Assembly (NCBI RefSeq): GCF_024679095.1
Contig: NW_026111831.1
Span: 709,501-773,500 of the forward strand
Source of the DNA: Eriocheir sinensis
Lineage: Eukaryota; Arthropoda; Malacostraca; Decapoda; Varunidae
Reading direction: 5' to 3'
Length of the DNA stretch: 64,000 nt
In this document: positions 44,490 to 55,400 of the stretch, piece by piece
How the letters are laid out: the number at the start of each line of letters is the position of its first letter
Position numbering within the stretch: position 1 is the stretch's first letter
Notes under the pieces: model-generated
What the model saw: only the letters and a program-made list of their open reading frames with translations
What the model was told of the DNA's origin: nothing
Database searches by the model: none
Translations under genes and position numbers: made by a program

Positions 44490-45835
44490 ACACATCTTGC
44501 CCTCGATCTCTCTCTATTCCTCCTCCTTTTTCTCTGATATTTTGAACCCCAATTTTCTTTTTTCTGCCCTTCCTTTGCCTTCTAATCCTTATCCTTCCTA
44601 TCCTCCTTTAATTTCTGGTTGTTTTTCTTTCCTCTTTCTCCTCCTTCCTTATCCTAGTCCTTCCTATCCTCTTTTTCTGGTTCGTTTTCCTTCCTTCCTC
44701 CTAATCCTCCTCCTTTAATTATCATATCCTATCCTTCCTATCTTCCTTTTCTGGTTCGTTTTCCTTCCTTCCTCCTAATCCTCCTCCTTTAATTGTCATA
44801 TCCTTATCCTTCCCATCTTCCTTTTCTCGTTCGTTTTCCTTCCTTCCTCCTAATCCTCCTCCTTTAATTGTCATATCCTTATCCTTCCCATCTTCCTTTT
44901 CTCGTTCGTTTTCCTTCCTTCCTCCTAATCCTCCTCCTTTAATTGTCATATCCTTATCCTTCCTATCCTCTTTTTCTGGTTCGTTTTCCTTCCTTCCTCC
45001 TCCTCCTCCTCCGTTTATATAATCCTTATCCTTCCTATCTTCCTTTTCTCGTTCGTTTTCCTTCCTTCCTCCTAATCCTCCTCCTTTTATATAATCCTTA
45101 TCCTTCCTATCTTCCTTTTCTCGTTCGTTTTCCTTCCTCCTTCTCCTCCATCCTCTTTTTTTCCTACTCTTCCTTCTAATCCTTATCCTCCCTGTCTTCA
45201 TTTTCTTGTGGTTTCCCCTCCTCCTCCTCCTCCTCCTTTTCCTGCTCTCCTTTGCCATCTAAGCCTCAACCTCCCTGTCCTTATTTTCTTCTGTTTGGTT
45301 TTCCTTCCTTCCTCCTCCTCCTTTTACTCTCTTCTCCATCCTCTTTTCCGGCTCTCCTTTGCCATCTAAGCCTCATTTTCTTCTGGGTAGTTTTCCTTCC
45401 TTCCTCCTCCTTTTACTGTCTTCTCCATCCTCTTTTTTCCTGCTCTCCTTTGCCATCTAAGCCTCATTTTCTTCTGGGTAGTTTTCCTCCTTCCTCCTCC
45501 TCCTTTTACTCTCTTCTCCATCCTCCTTTTCCTGCTCTCCTTTGCCATCTAAGCCTCATTTTCTTCTGGGTAGTTTTCCTCCTTCCTCCTCCTCCTTTTA
45601 CTCTCTTCTCCATCCTCTTTTTCCTGCTCTCCTTTGCCATCTAAGCCTCATCCTCCCTGTCCTCATTTTCTTCTGTTTGGTTTTCCTTCCTTCCTTCTCC
45701 TCCTTTTACTGTTTTCTCCATCCTCTTTTCCTGCTCTCCTTTGCCATCTAAGCCTCATCCTCCCTGTCCTTATTTTCTTCTGGTTGGCTTTCCCTCCTCC
45801 TCCTCCTCCTCCTCCTCCTTCTTCTTCTCCCCTGC
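44490..45835 (+). repeat. Pyrimidine-rich tandem arrays
   Basis: 44490-45180 has units of about 62-66 bp with TTTTCTCGTTCGTTTTCC; 45180-45835 has units of 90-100 bp with CTCTCCTTTGCCATCTAAGC. Frames here are artefacts. Confidence 0.9.
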
Positions 45836-46004
45836 TGCACATTATTTCCTGGGGTCTGTCTGCAGCACACACCGCGAACTATATCCATGTACGAGGCAGT
45901 CATGCAGCAAAAATAATATACCGAAGATTTCAATAACTGTATAATATGTGTGTAGAAACTTTAACATTTCACGTGCTTACAAAGGTTATGGTATTGGGAA
46001 GCAG

Positions 46005-46011
46005 AAGATAG

Positions 46012-46096
<85 letters not shown>
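46005..46096 (+). repeat. (GATA)n and (GA)n microsatellite
   Basis: Seven GATA-like units followed by about 28 GA units. Confidence 0.96.
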
Positions 46097-46099
<3 letters not shown>

Positions 46100-46399
46100 T
46101 AACCCTTTACCTCAACCCACTAACTTAACCCCCGCTATAAAAAAAATAGCTCAACTCACAAAACCCCTCAAGGCTCACTGGTCTGTCTTAAATACTAGGA
46201 ATAACACTCTTACACTACTTGGCTTAAACAGGCTAATGTGACTTGTGTGTACATATCTATAAGCGCTTGTATAAAAGGTCTTAGTGAGGCAATAAAATGC
46301 TACACACCACATAAGTCTGAATACACACACCAAAAAGACTTCATCTGTAAGCTGCTACGATGCAATTTCTAACACTCCAGACAGTTCATTTCTGGCTTC

Positions 46400-46995
46400 T
46401 TCCCTGTTGATTCTGGTGTGGTGTGTCCTTGCTCAACCACTCTTCAACACTTGCATGGACTGGCTATTAGGCGAAGTTGTTGATCAAAGTCGTTGTGGAG
46501 CATCTGTTGGCGACATCAAAGTCACTGATCTTGTTTTTGGTGGTGATGCTGTACTTCCCACAGAATCGTTGGAGGTCCTGGTGATGGCTCTCGAAGTGCT
46601 GCATGAAAAGGAAAAGCCTCTGGGACTGAAGATCTCCTGGTCATTTGGAGGCTTGCTGTTCAGTGTCCATGCGTGTGGTGAGGATGTCGGTCAGCAAAAA
46701 TTTCCCACGTCTTTGTAGCGTAGTGCAAACAATGGCGGGTCTCACCAGGAAGTGACTCGATGGATTAGCCTGCCCCACGGTGTTATGGAGTCGCTCAGCA
46801 CGAGTATATGGCATTGTCGATATCTATGCAGGTGGACAAAGGTTTGAATCTTTAAAGACACTTGTGCTCCCTGTCTTACTGTGTGGCTGTGAGACATGGA
46901 TACTGAACAGTGTCTTGGAGAGGCACATCAATGCCTTTGCAGGATCATGGGGCTTGCTCGGGAGGACCGCCGGGAGTATGAGCAGTGAGTGAGTG
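46400..46995 (+). pseudogene. Degenerate LINE reverse transcriptase
   Basis: Translates as LFNTCMDWLLGEVVDQSRCG and TDLVFGGDAVLPTESLE (decayed form of the catalytic FxDD box). After a frame break it reads LVLPVLLCGCETWILNSVLE. Stops and frameshifts show it is dead. Confidence 0.7.
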
Positions 46996-47029
46996 AAGCA
47001 ATGCAGCTCGGGCATATGTTCCCCAAGTT

Positions 47030-48080
47030 AGTTAGTACCAAGCAAAAACATTGATGATAATTTAGAGGAAGGAAAAGCATCGAAATTAGTGGTAGATATT
47101 GTTACTGGAGGCACTAAGTAAACACATTGATGCCAGTACAGAGAAGGGAAAGGCTGGGAACAAAACCTGAAGCTTGATTGGTGATAAATGATGTTGGTAG
47201 AGGCATTAACCCAGTAGCAGCGACGGGTCAAATTTGTGGCTTTACTGTGTAGCAGCGATGGGCCAAATTTGTGGCTTTACCGTGTAGCAGCGACGGGCCA
47301 AATTTGTGGCTTTACTGTGTAGCAGCGACGGGCCAAATTTGTGGCTTTACTGTGTAGCAGCGACGGGCCAAATTTGTGGCTTTACCGTGTAGCAGCGACG
47401 GGCCAAATTTGTGGCTTTACCGTGTAGCAGCGATGGGCCAAATTTGTGGCTTTACCATGTAGCAGCGACGGGCTAAATTTGTGGCTTTACCGTGTAGCAG
47501 CGACGGGCCAAATTTGTGCCACGATATAAACCCCCCAAAATAGATGATACATAAACTGATCACAAATGCACTGGTATATATTATGAAATGGTTTGTGTGA
47601 GTGATGATTTTTTCTCATTTTTCTCGCTTAGAGGGACCATTACGAAACATGATCCCTGCTGCTACCGGGTTAAGTAAACACACCTATGATAATTTAGAGA
47701 TGGGAAAAGCAGCGACACTAGTGATAAATAATGTTACTGGAGGTATTATGTAAACACACTGATGATAGATAATATAAAGAAAAAGAGGGCAGCAAACAAA
47801 ACTTAAGAGATAAATACTGTAGAGAAATTAGATAAACACACGGACAATAATTTAGAGACGGGAAAAGCAGCGACATTAGTTATAAATATTGTTACTGGAG
47901 ATACTAGATAGACAAACAGTGTAATACAGAAGGGAAACGCAGCAAACGGAACTTGAGTAATGGTAGATATTGTTGCCGGAGGAATTAGATACACACACAT
48001 TGATGGTTATACAGAGAAGGGAACAGCCGGACACAGAAATTAGCGACAGTGTTCTTGGTGGTAACAGTAAACGCAGGCAG
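47030..48080 (+). repeat. Degenerate repeat of about 90 bp split by a piggyBac-like MITE
   Basis: Units with TTAGTGGTAGATATTGTTAC and GTAAACACATTGATG-like text on both sides of 47206-47673. Confidence 0.7.
47206..47673 (+). repeat. piggyBac-like MITE with nine tandem 35-bp units
   Basis: TTAACCCAGTAGCAGCGACG at 47206 and GCTACCGGGTTAA ending 47673. Units start near 47216, 47251, 47286 and so on to 47496. The remaining 155 bp equal the ordinary family 2 MITE. Confidence 0.78.
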
Positions 48081-48216
48081 CAGAAAATGAGGGGTTGGTC
48101 ACGGCTTACGGAGGGAAAACACTTAGAAGAATAACTACACTTAGACTTAGGTTGTATATCACTTGTTTGGAGGGGAAAGGCTACACCAGAATGGCCCTCC
48201 TGTATATCACAACTGG

Positions 48217-48250
<34 letters not shown>

Positions 48251-48275
48251 TCAGGCCCTGTATACTATAAATACA

Positions 48276-48326
48276 TGTGTGTGTGTGTGCGTATTTACCT
48301 AGTTGTATTTACCCATAACTAGGTAA

Positions 48327-48345
<19 letters not shown>
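48276..48345. repeat. Hairpin with (GT)n/(AC)n arms
   Basis: GTATTTACCTAGTT and AACTAGGTAAATAC are perfect 14-bp arms around a 12-base loop, extended by GT repeats on one side and AC repeats on the other. Confidence 0.85.
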
Positions 48346-48365
<20 letters not shown>

Positions 48366-48486
48366 CACAAAATGAAGTTAAAAGACCCTTGATATATAAA
48401 AAAAATGTACTAATAAATCTAGCTTCCCATAATGTTGACAGAAAATGATATAAGGAAAAACAAGAAAAGCAAAAAATGAACTTGAT

Positions 48487-48532
<46 letters not shown>
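48487..48532 (+). repeat. (AC)n microsatellite
   Basis: About 23 units. A similar 48329-48368 run lies 120 bp upstream, with duplicated flanking text (AATGAAGTT...AATAAATCTAGCTT). Confidence 0.95.
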
Positions 48533-48534
<2 letters not shown>

Positions 48535-48793
48535 GAAATGAAGTTGAATAAGCTTAGATATGAAAAAATGTGTTAATAAAAAATAAAATAAATCTAGCTT
48601 GCCATAAAGTAAAAAACACCGGAAAGAAAATAAAAACGAAAAATAAACTTAAATGAGGGTATAATTCTATCACAACTGAGAGTACAAACATCAAAATAAT
48701 AATAATAATAACAAGGGGTTGGTCATGACATGCATAAAGAAAATAACAACAACACAATGAAGAAAATAATAACACTATGACTGGTTGTACATA

Positions 48794-49271
48794 CAGTCAT
48801 ATCTCGGTTTATGCGTTTAATTCGTCCTGGAATTTTGCTTGTGAACCGAAAAACTCGTAAACCAAAGCTGTAAGTGAGCGTATATTTTTTTTACAGCAAA
48901 GGAGACAGTTCAAGGGCGTGGAAAAAAAAGAAAACAATAATGATAAAAAAAAATAAATAAATAAATAAATAAAATAAAAAAAATAAAAACCCCGCTGTTT
49001 ACTGCTCCTGAATAGTGCTGAAAACAGGGAGATCGCACACTAGACCACAAATGTAAGCAGAAGTGGTGGTAGTTTGACCCTTCTGTACCCTGAATCTGAA
49101 GAAACACTCATCAGAACCCAATTGACCCCCTCTTTGACCTTTAGGAATAGGTCATGTGAGAAGCCAAAGTGTCTTATAACATCGACCCAAGGCACCGCTC
49201 GTAGACCAAGGAATTTTTAGTGAATTTATTTTGCCCGTAAATGAAAACACTCATAAACCGAGGTAATACTG
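48794..49271. mobile_element. Tigger/pogo-like MITE with a nested MITE family 1 fragment
   Basis: TA-CAGTCATATCTCGGTTTATG at the left and CATAAACCGAGGTAATACTG-TA at the right, flanked by TA. Positions about 49065-49195 are a MITE family 1 half (GGTGGTAGTTTGACCCTTC ... GTGTCTTATAACATCGACCC). A SINE-like tail motif lies at 48888-48925. Confidence 0.65.
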
Positions 49272-49324
49272 TACTGTCTTTTTTTCTTTCTTTGGGGGGT
49301 GGGGGCAAGGGCGAGGAGGGGAGG

Positions 49325-50275
49325 GGGAGCATATGAAGTAAACACCATCATCATCATCAGCATCAAGACAGTAATGGGATGATATATAACAAACAGCATC
49401 AAAACACTAATGGGATGGTATATATCAAACAGAAAACTATAAGAAAAGTATATGAAGTAAACACCATCAGCATCAGCATCAAAACACTAACAGGATGGTA
49501 AGAAACAAACAGAAAAGAAAACTATAAGAAAAGGAACTCAGATGTAGGATGGACGTAAACACCACCATCATCATCATCATCAAAACACTAATGGGATGGT
49601 AAATAACAAACAGAAAGGAAAACTATAAGAAAAGGAACTCAAATGCAGGATGACACACATAACTTCCGAGTGCCTAGGGGGGAGAAGGAGGGAGGAGGGG
49701 GTGCATAGGACGTAAACACCATCATCATCATCATCATCAAAACACTAACGGGATGGTAAATAAGAAACAGTAAAGAAAACTATAAGTAACTCAAATGCGG
49801 GATGACACACATAAGTTACAAGTGCCTGGGGGGGGGGGAGGAGGGGGTGCATATTAAGTAAACACCACCATCATCATCATCATCAAAACACTAACAGGAT
49901 GGTAAATAACAAACAAAATAAAACTATAAGAAAAGGAACTCAAATGCAGGATGACACACATAACTTCCAAGTGCCTAGGGGGGGGAGGAGGGAGTGCATA
50001 TTGAAGTAAACATCATCATCATCAGCAGCAGCAGCATCAAAACACTAATGGGATGGTAAGTAACAAACAGCAAAGAAAACTATAAGAAAAGGAACTCAAA
50101 TGCGGAACGACACACATAAGTTCCGAGTGCCTAGGGGGGAGGGGGAGGGGGAGAACATGAAATAAACACCATTATCAAAACACTAACGGGATGGTAAATA
50201 ACACAGTAAAAAAAAACTATATGAAAAATAACAGATGCGGAACGACACACATAAGTTCCGAGTGCCTAGCAAACT
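49325..50275 (+). repeat. Tandem repeat of about 150-170 bp with (ATC)n core
   Basis: Units carry CATCATCATCATC, AAAACACTAATGGGATGGTA and GATGACACACATAACTTCC; about seven units. Confidence 0.85.
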
Positions 50276-50315
50276 CTGTACTCTTTACCCGGGCTAGTTT
50301 TCAATATTGTTTCCC

Positions 50316-50605
50316 TTTCTTTTGCCCTTGAGCTGTTTCCTTTACTGTAATAAAAAAAAAATACAGATGAAGCAAAGACTCCAGGCCCATATCAAACTCA
50401 AGACCTCAGTCCGTCGATTTCACAAGGCTATCGCAGAAGTTGTCAGGGTTTCCGAGGGTGGTTTCAAGAGCCTGGCGGTAGTTTTGGGAGGCTTCTGCAC
50501 TGTGAACGGGACACACATATGGCAACCCGACATATCCCCTCTCTGGCCTTCGGAAGAGGTCATAAAAAGAGACTGGAACGTTTAATAATATGAGTGTCAG
50601 TTTGG
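50316..50605 (+). mobile_element. SINE-like 3' tail followed by MITE family 1 variant B
   Basis: 50316-50352 holds the dispersed tail motif TTGCCCTTGAGCTGTTTCC plus poly(A). 50380-50605 is a diverged relative of MITE family 1 (AGTCCGTCGATTTCACAAGG ... GAACGTTTAATAATATGAGT), matching 56465-56665. Confidence 0.45.
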
Positions 50606-50654
50606 TGTTCTCAGGCGCCTCACATTAACTATATCCAAAGGTCGATCAGGAGAT

Positions 50655-51003
50655 TAATCAGGTTTTCAATAGTCGCCCCTCAAATAGTACGGTTTTCAAT
50701 AGTTGTCCCTCAAATAGTACGGTTTTCAATAGTTGTCCCTCAAATAGTACGGTTTTCAATAGTTGTCCCTCAAATAGTACGGTTTTCAATAGTTGTCCCT
50801 CAAAAAGTACGGTTTTCAATAGTTGTCCCTCAAATAGTACGGTTTTCAATAGTTGTCCCTCAAATAGTACGGTTTTCAATAGTTGTCCCTCAAATAGTAC
50901 GGTTTTCAATAGTTGTCCCTCAAATAGTACGGTTTTCAATAGTTGTCCCTCAAATAGTACGGTTTTCAATAGTTGTCCCTCAAATAGTACGGTTTTCAAT
51001 AGT
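50655..51003 (+). repeat. About eleven tandem 30-bp units from a Tigger-like terminus
   Basis: Unit TTTTCAATAGTTGTCCCTC + AAATAGTACGG, almost without variation. The TGTCCCTCAAATAGT part equals the terminal repeat of the adjoining fold-back element. Confidence 0.8.
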
Positions 51004-51147
51004 TCAGTTTCGGTTTTATACGGATTGTCATAGAAGATCTTTTTAGGACTTTTAAATTTCCTGGTCATCGTGAAATTAAAAAATCCTAAAAAAATCTTCT
51101 ACGAAAATCCACGTAAAACCGAAACAGAACTATTTGAGGGATGACTG
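51003..51147. mobile_element. Fold-back MITE with Tigger-like CAGTCATCCCTC end
   Basis: CAGTTTCGGTTTTATACGG ... AAGATCTTTTTAGGACTTTT is mirrored by AAATCCTAAAAAAATCTTC ... CGTAAAACCGAAACAG. The right end CTATTTGAGGGATGACTG is followed by TA. The left terminus has become the 30-bp array. Confidence 0.65.
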
Positions 51148-51179
51148 TAGTGTTTTTTCACGTTCGAGGTTCAGTTGGA

Positions 51180-51297
51180 GGGTCAAACTACCACCGGGGT
51201 CATAGAAGTGCCTCTGGAAATGCCTAAAACTCCTATGAAAGCCTTGTTAAATGTGTGAGCTTGGGGGACTGAAATGTTTAAAAATATGACCCTCGGC
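51180..51297 (-). mobile_element. MITE family 1 fragment
   Basis: Minus-orientation core (CAAACTACCACCGGGGTCAT, GGAAATGCCTAAAACTCC) ending at AAAAATATGACCC. Confidence 0.5.
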
Positions 51298-51299
51298 CC

Positions 51300-51690
51300 T
51301 ATAAGAGAAGGGAAGAGGGGGAAAGAGTCACCAGAATATAGCTGATACAAAGGAATTCAACCCCATGACAGAAGGGAAGGACGAAGAAGAGAAGGAAGAG
51401 TATTAAAAGAAAAATATATAGACACAGGAATTCAACCCCATAAGAGAAAGAAAGGAGGGGGAGTGTTACCAGAATAGAGATGAAACAAAGGAATTCAACC
51501 CCATAAGAGAAGAGGAGGAAGGGGAGTGTTACCAGAATATAGATGAAACAAAGGAATTCAACCCCATAAGAGAAGAGGAGGAAGGGGAGTATTACCAGAA
51601 TATAGATGAAACAAAGGAACTCAACCCCATAACAGAAGGGAAGGGAGATTGGCTACAAGTAAAATATAGATGAGACAAAGGGTTCAATGC
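51300..51690 (+). repeat. About 62-bp tandem repeat
   Basis: Unit with GGAATTCAACCCCATAAGAG and TTACCAGAATATAGATG, six or seven units, just 3' of cathepsin B. Confidence 0.85.
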
Positions 51691-51800
51691 CATGACAGGA
51701 GGTGGGAGGGTTGTTAAGACATGCCAACACTCCTTAACATGCCTCTCGGGGTGGTTTAGGTAGCCCCCCCATCCCTGTCCCCCTCCCCAATGCAGACCCC

Positions 51801-52472
51801 TTAGGCTATCTTGGGCAGACCAGCGGCAATCTCGCTCTCAATGCCGCAGTGGTCGGAGCCTCGCAGAATCTTGAAGAGGCCGTTGTCGCCCCAGTCGGTG
51901 TTCCAGGAGTTAGCGCAGAGCCAGTAGGGGGTGCCATCCTCCTCGCCCCAGCCCAGGACCCTAATGGCATGCCCCCCCAGAGGCAGGCCGTGGCGATGCT
52001 GGTACACCCCAGACTTGTAGTGCAGGAAGTCCACGTAGACAGTGAAGGCGGCCTCGACTGGTCCGTTGGTCATGATCTCCTGCATGATCTGCTCGGGGTC
52101 TTTGGGGATGCTGTACGCCTTGCTCCCGTGGTGGAGGTCGCTCTCGTAAGGGACGGAGTAGGAGTCCTCGCAGTGGTGGGCACAGCGCGGTGTCTTGCCA
52201 CCCTCAGAGCACTTGGGTCGGGCCCCCTTGACGTGGTGTTCGCATGGGGCGATCTCGTACGGCTGGCAACCCTGTGTGGAGTTGAAGGCACCTCCCGACA
52301 CGAGCCCGGTTATCACCCAGTACTTGAACGCTGAGCCCGGGAAGCCACCGTTGCACCCAAACCCGCAGATGTGGCAGCAGGACACGAGGTTCTCCGCCGA
52401 GTAGTGGAAGTTCTGCTTGCCGCCGCTGTGGATGCAAGTGCGGTCACTCATCACCTCCACCGCCCCGAAAGC
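51801..52472 (-). CDS. CTSB: Cathepsin B terminal exon (catalytic His, Asn)
   Basis: 224 codons including TAA, acceptor TATTTCAG|GCTTTC. Carries the occluding loop, [11 protein letters not shown] and [11 protein letters not shown]. Opposite-strand frames are shadows. Confidence 0.95.
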   Translation of the reverse strand, partial: AFGAVEVMSDRTCIHSGGKQNFHYSAENLVSCCHICGFGCNGGFPGSAFKYWVITGLVSGGAFNSTQGCQPYEIAPCEHHVKGARPKCSEGGKTPRCAHHCEDSYSVPYESDLHHGSKAYSIPKDPEQIMQEIMTNGPVEAAFTVYVDFLHYKSGVYQHRHGLPLGGHAIRVLGWGEEDGTPYWLCANSWNTDWGDNGLFKILRGSDHCGIESEIAAGLPKIA

Positions 52473-55400
52473 CTGAAATACACAGCAGCGGGTGAGACAC
52501 TGTAGCAACCATCCCTGCACTCCTTCATCTTCGGCTTTCACTAGTCACTGCAGGATTAAGGCTTCTCCCGGCACTCTCCACCTGGTCCTGTCTGGTGTTA
52601 GTGTGCTCCATACTAATCCTGCTCCAGCAATGGTTCTAATTCCACCTCTCTGCCTGGTCCTCTGTCTGGTGTTAGTGTGCTCCATACTAATCCTGCTCCA
52701 GCAATGGTTCTAATTCCACCTCTCCACCTGGTCCTCTGTCTGGTGTTAGTGTGCTCCATACTAATCCTGCTCCAGCAATGGTTCTAATTCCACCTCTCCG
52801 CCTGGTCCTCTGTCTGGTGTTAGTGTGCTCCATACTAATCCTGCTCCAGCAATGGTTCTAATTCCACCTCTCCGCCTGGTCCTCTGTCTGGTGTTAGTGT
52901 GCTCCATACTAATCCTGCTCCAGCAATGGTTCTAATTCCACCTCTCTGCCTGGTCCTCTGTCTGGTGTTAGTGTGCTCCATACTAATCCTGCTCCAGCAA
53001 TGGTTCTAATTCCACCTCTCCGCCTGGTCCTCTGTCTGGTGTTAGTGTGCTCCATACTAATCCTGCTCCAGCAATGGTTCTAATTCCACCTCTCTGCCTG
53101 GTCCTCTGTCTGGTGTTAGTGTGCTCCATACTAATCCTGCTCCAGCAATGGTTCTAATTCCACCTCTCCACCTGGTCCTCTGTCTGGTGTTAGTGTGCTC
53201 CATCCCGCCCCGGCAAAGGTTCTAATTCCACCTCTCCACCTGGTCCTCTGTCTGGTGTTAGTGTGCTCCATCCCGCCCCGGCAAAGGTTCTAATTCCACC
53301 TCTCCACCTGGTCCACTGTCTGGTGTTAGTGTGCTCCATCCCGCCCCGGCAAAGGTTCTAATTCCACCTCTCCACCTGGTCCACTGTCTGGTGTTAGTGT
53401 GCTCCATCCTGCCCCGGCAAAGGTTCTAATTCCACCTCTCCACCTGGTCCACTGTCTGGTGTTAGTGTGCTCTATCCTGCCCCGGCAAAGGTTCTAATTC
53501 CACCTCTCCACCTGGTCCTCTGTCTGGTGTTAGTGTGCTCCATCCCTTTATTGTAATTTCTCCTTTCCTCCTCATGGTTCCCTAACCCAATATCTTCACA
53601 TTCTTCGTCAGTATTTATTTGCAGCTCTTCACGGTCACTTTTTCCCACTGGGTCCTCGTGCAGTACTGATAGTGTGTGTGAAGTGGGATGACTGATAAGT
53701 ATGAAAAGAACTGCAGTAAACCCTTGATATAATGGACTAATTGGGGGGGACTTTAGTCCGTTGATGCCGAAAGTCCATTATAAACGGCGAAAAAAAAAAA
53801 AAAAAAAAAAAGTTAAATAATACCGACAAACCAATAAATGTGGGTATACATTTTTTTTATTGTGTATGTTGTCTGCACATTGTCTTTAGAGCCGCACAGC
53901 ACAATTGGCAATGGACTGCGAGGCACTGAGGCTGCCATGTTGGCAGTGGGGCCCTGTGCGCCAATATCACACTGGCAGACGAAACTTTTTTTTGGGGGGG
54001 GGGGGGTTAGTTTTCGAGGTGTTATAAAATAATCTGTTAACTGTTTCTGTTACAAATCATTAAATGATTAACTTTTTAATGCCTGTTACACCCGCCACAG
54101 CCCGCAGCTGCAGCCACAAAATAACTTGCAGAGAGAGATGTTCAACTTGCTTACAGTTTCTACATTTCACTCACTGCTCACAAAGGTCACAAGTGGACAA
54201 ACTAGAGCAAAACCAGGCAGTTTAATGTTTTTCCTGCCTAGTATTCCAACAGTGCACATGTGTGATGGACAGCAGAATGACTTATTTCTGCAAGGAGGTA
54301 TTTCTCGCAACACTGGCCCGGGAATTGGACCACGCATGCTACCTCCATGTCCTGTCCTGTGCTGCGTATTTCCTCGCCCCACACCGCGTGATGAATAAAT
54401 TTACTAACCAAACATAACTTAACCTAACCTACCTAACTGGGGGCTTAGCCCCCCTCAATCTCCTTCATCTGTGTCAGTACTGACACTCACATATCACAAA
54501 CACTTGCCTATTTTCCATTACATTTACGTACTGTTGGATTGATGCAAAAGACTTTCTTGTGGTATAAATACATTCTTCATTTGAATGGAGACCACGAAGA
54601 GGAAAATATTTAATGAGGTGGGCTGAGGCAGACTGCGGTAACCGAAGGATGGGGCAGCAGATAAGGGGAGGAGGCTCTGGTGGCCAGCAGAAGCTGTTGT
54701 AGTTACCAGAGGCGGGTGGTTCAAAAACTATTCTTGGTCGGTCCCTGTGGATTTCTGACCGTCTGACCTTGTCCGTTGTATTCAAAATCCGTTATAAGCA
54801 GGTCCATTATATCGAGGGTTTACTGTATATTAAATTTTTAGATCCTTTCAGTCCCAGTGATTCACCAAATGTACCCTGCAAGACACGATTTCACATTTTA
54901 GGGTCATTTTCATGGTCCCAATAAGTGAAAAATGCATTGTACCTCAGACATTTTCATGGTACCAATAAGTGAAAAATGCATTGTACCTCAGACATTTTCA
55001 TGGTACCAATAAAGTAAAAAATGCCTTGTACCTCAGACATTTTCATGGTACAAATAAGTGAAAAATGCATTGTAAATAAAGTGAAAAATGTATTGTACCT
55101 CAGACATTTTCATGGTACCAATAAAGTGAAAAATGCCTTGTACCTCAGACATTTTCATGGTACCAATAGTGAAAAATGTATTGTACCTCAGACATTTTCA
55201 TGGTACCAATAAAGTGAAAAATGCCTTGTACCTCAGACATTTTCATGGTACCAATAAAGTGAAAAATGCCTTGTACCTCAGACATTTTCATGGTACCAAT
55301 AGTGAAAAATGTATTGTACCTCAGACATTTTCATGGTACCAATAGTGAAAAATGTATTGTACCTCAGACATTTTCAGGGTACCAATAAAGTAAAAAATGC

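Noticed and set aside
50655..51003. CRISPR-like array of 30-bp repeats
   Set aside because: Units are directly adjacent without spacers and derive from a transposon end in a eukaryotic genome.
52580..53550. Additional cathepsin B exon in the 74-bp array
   Set aside because: Exons 2 and 3 already join in phase through the CW|AF active-site junction; the array shows no protease similarity.
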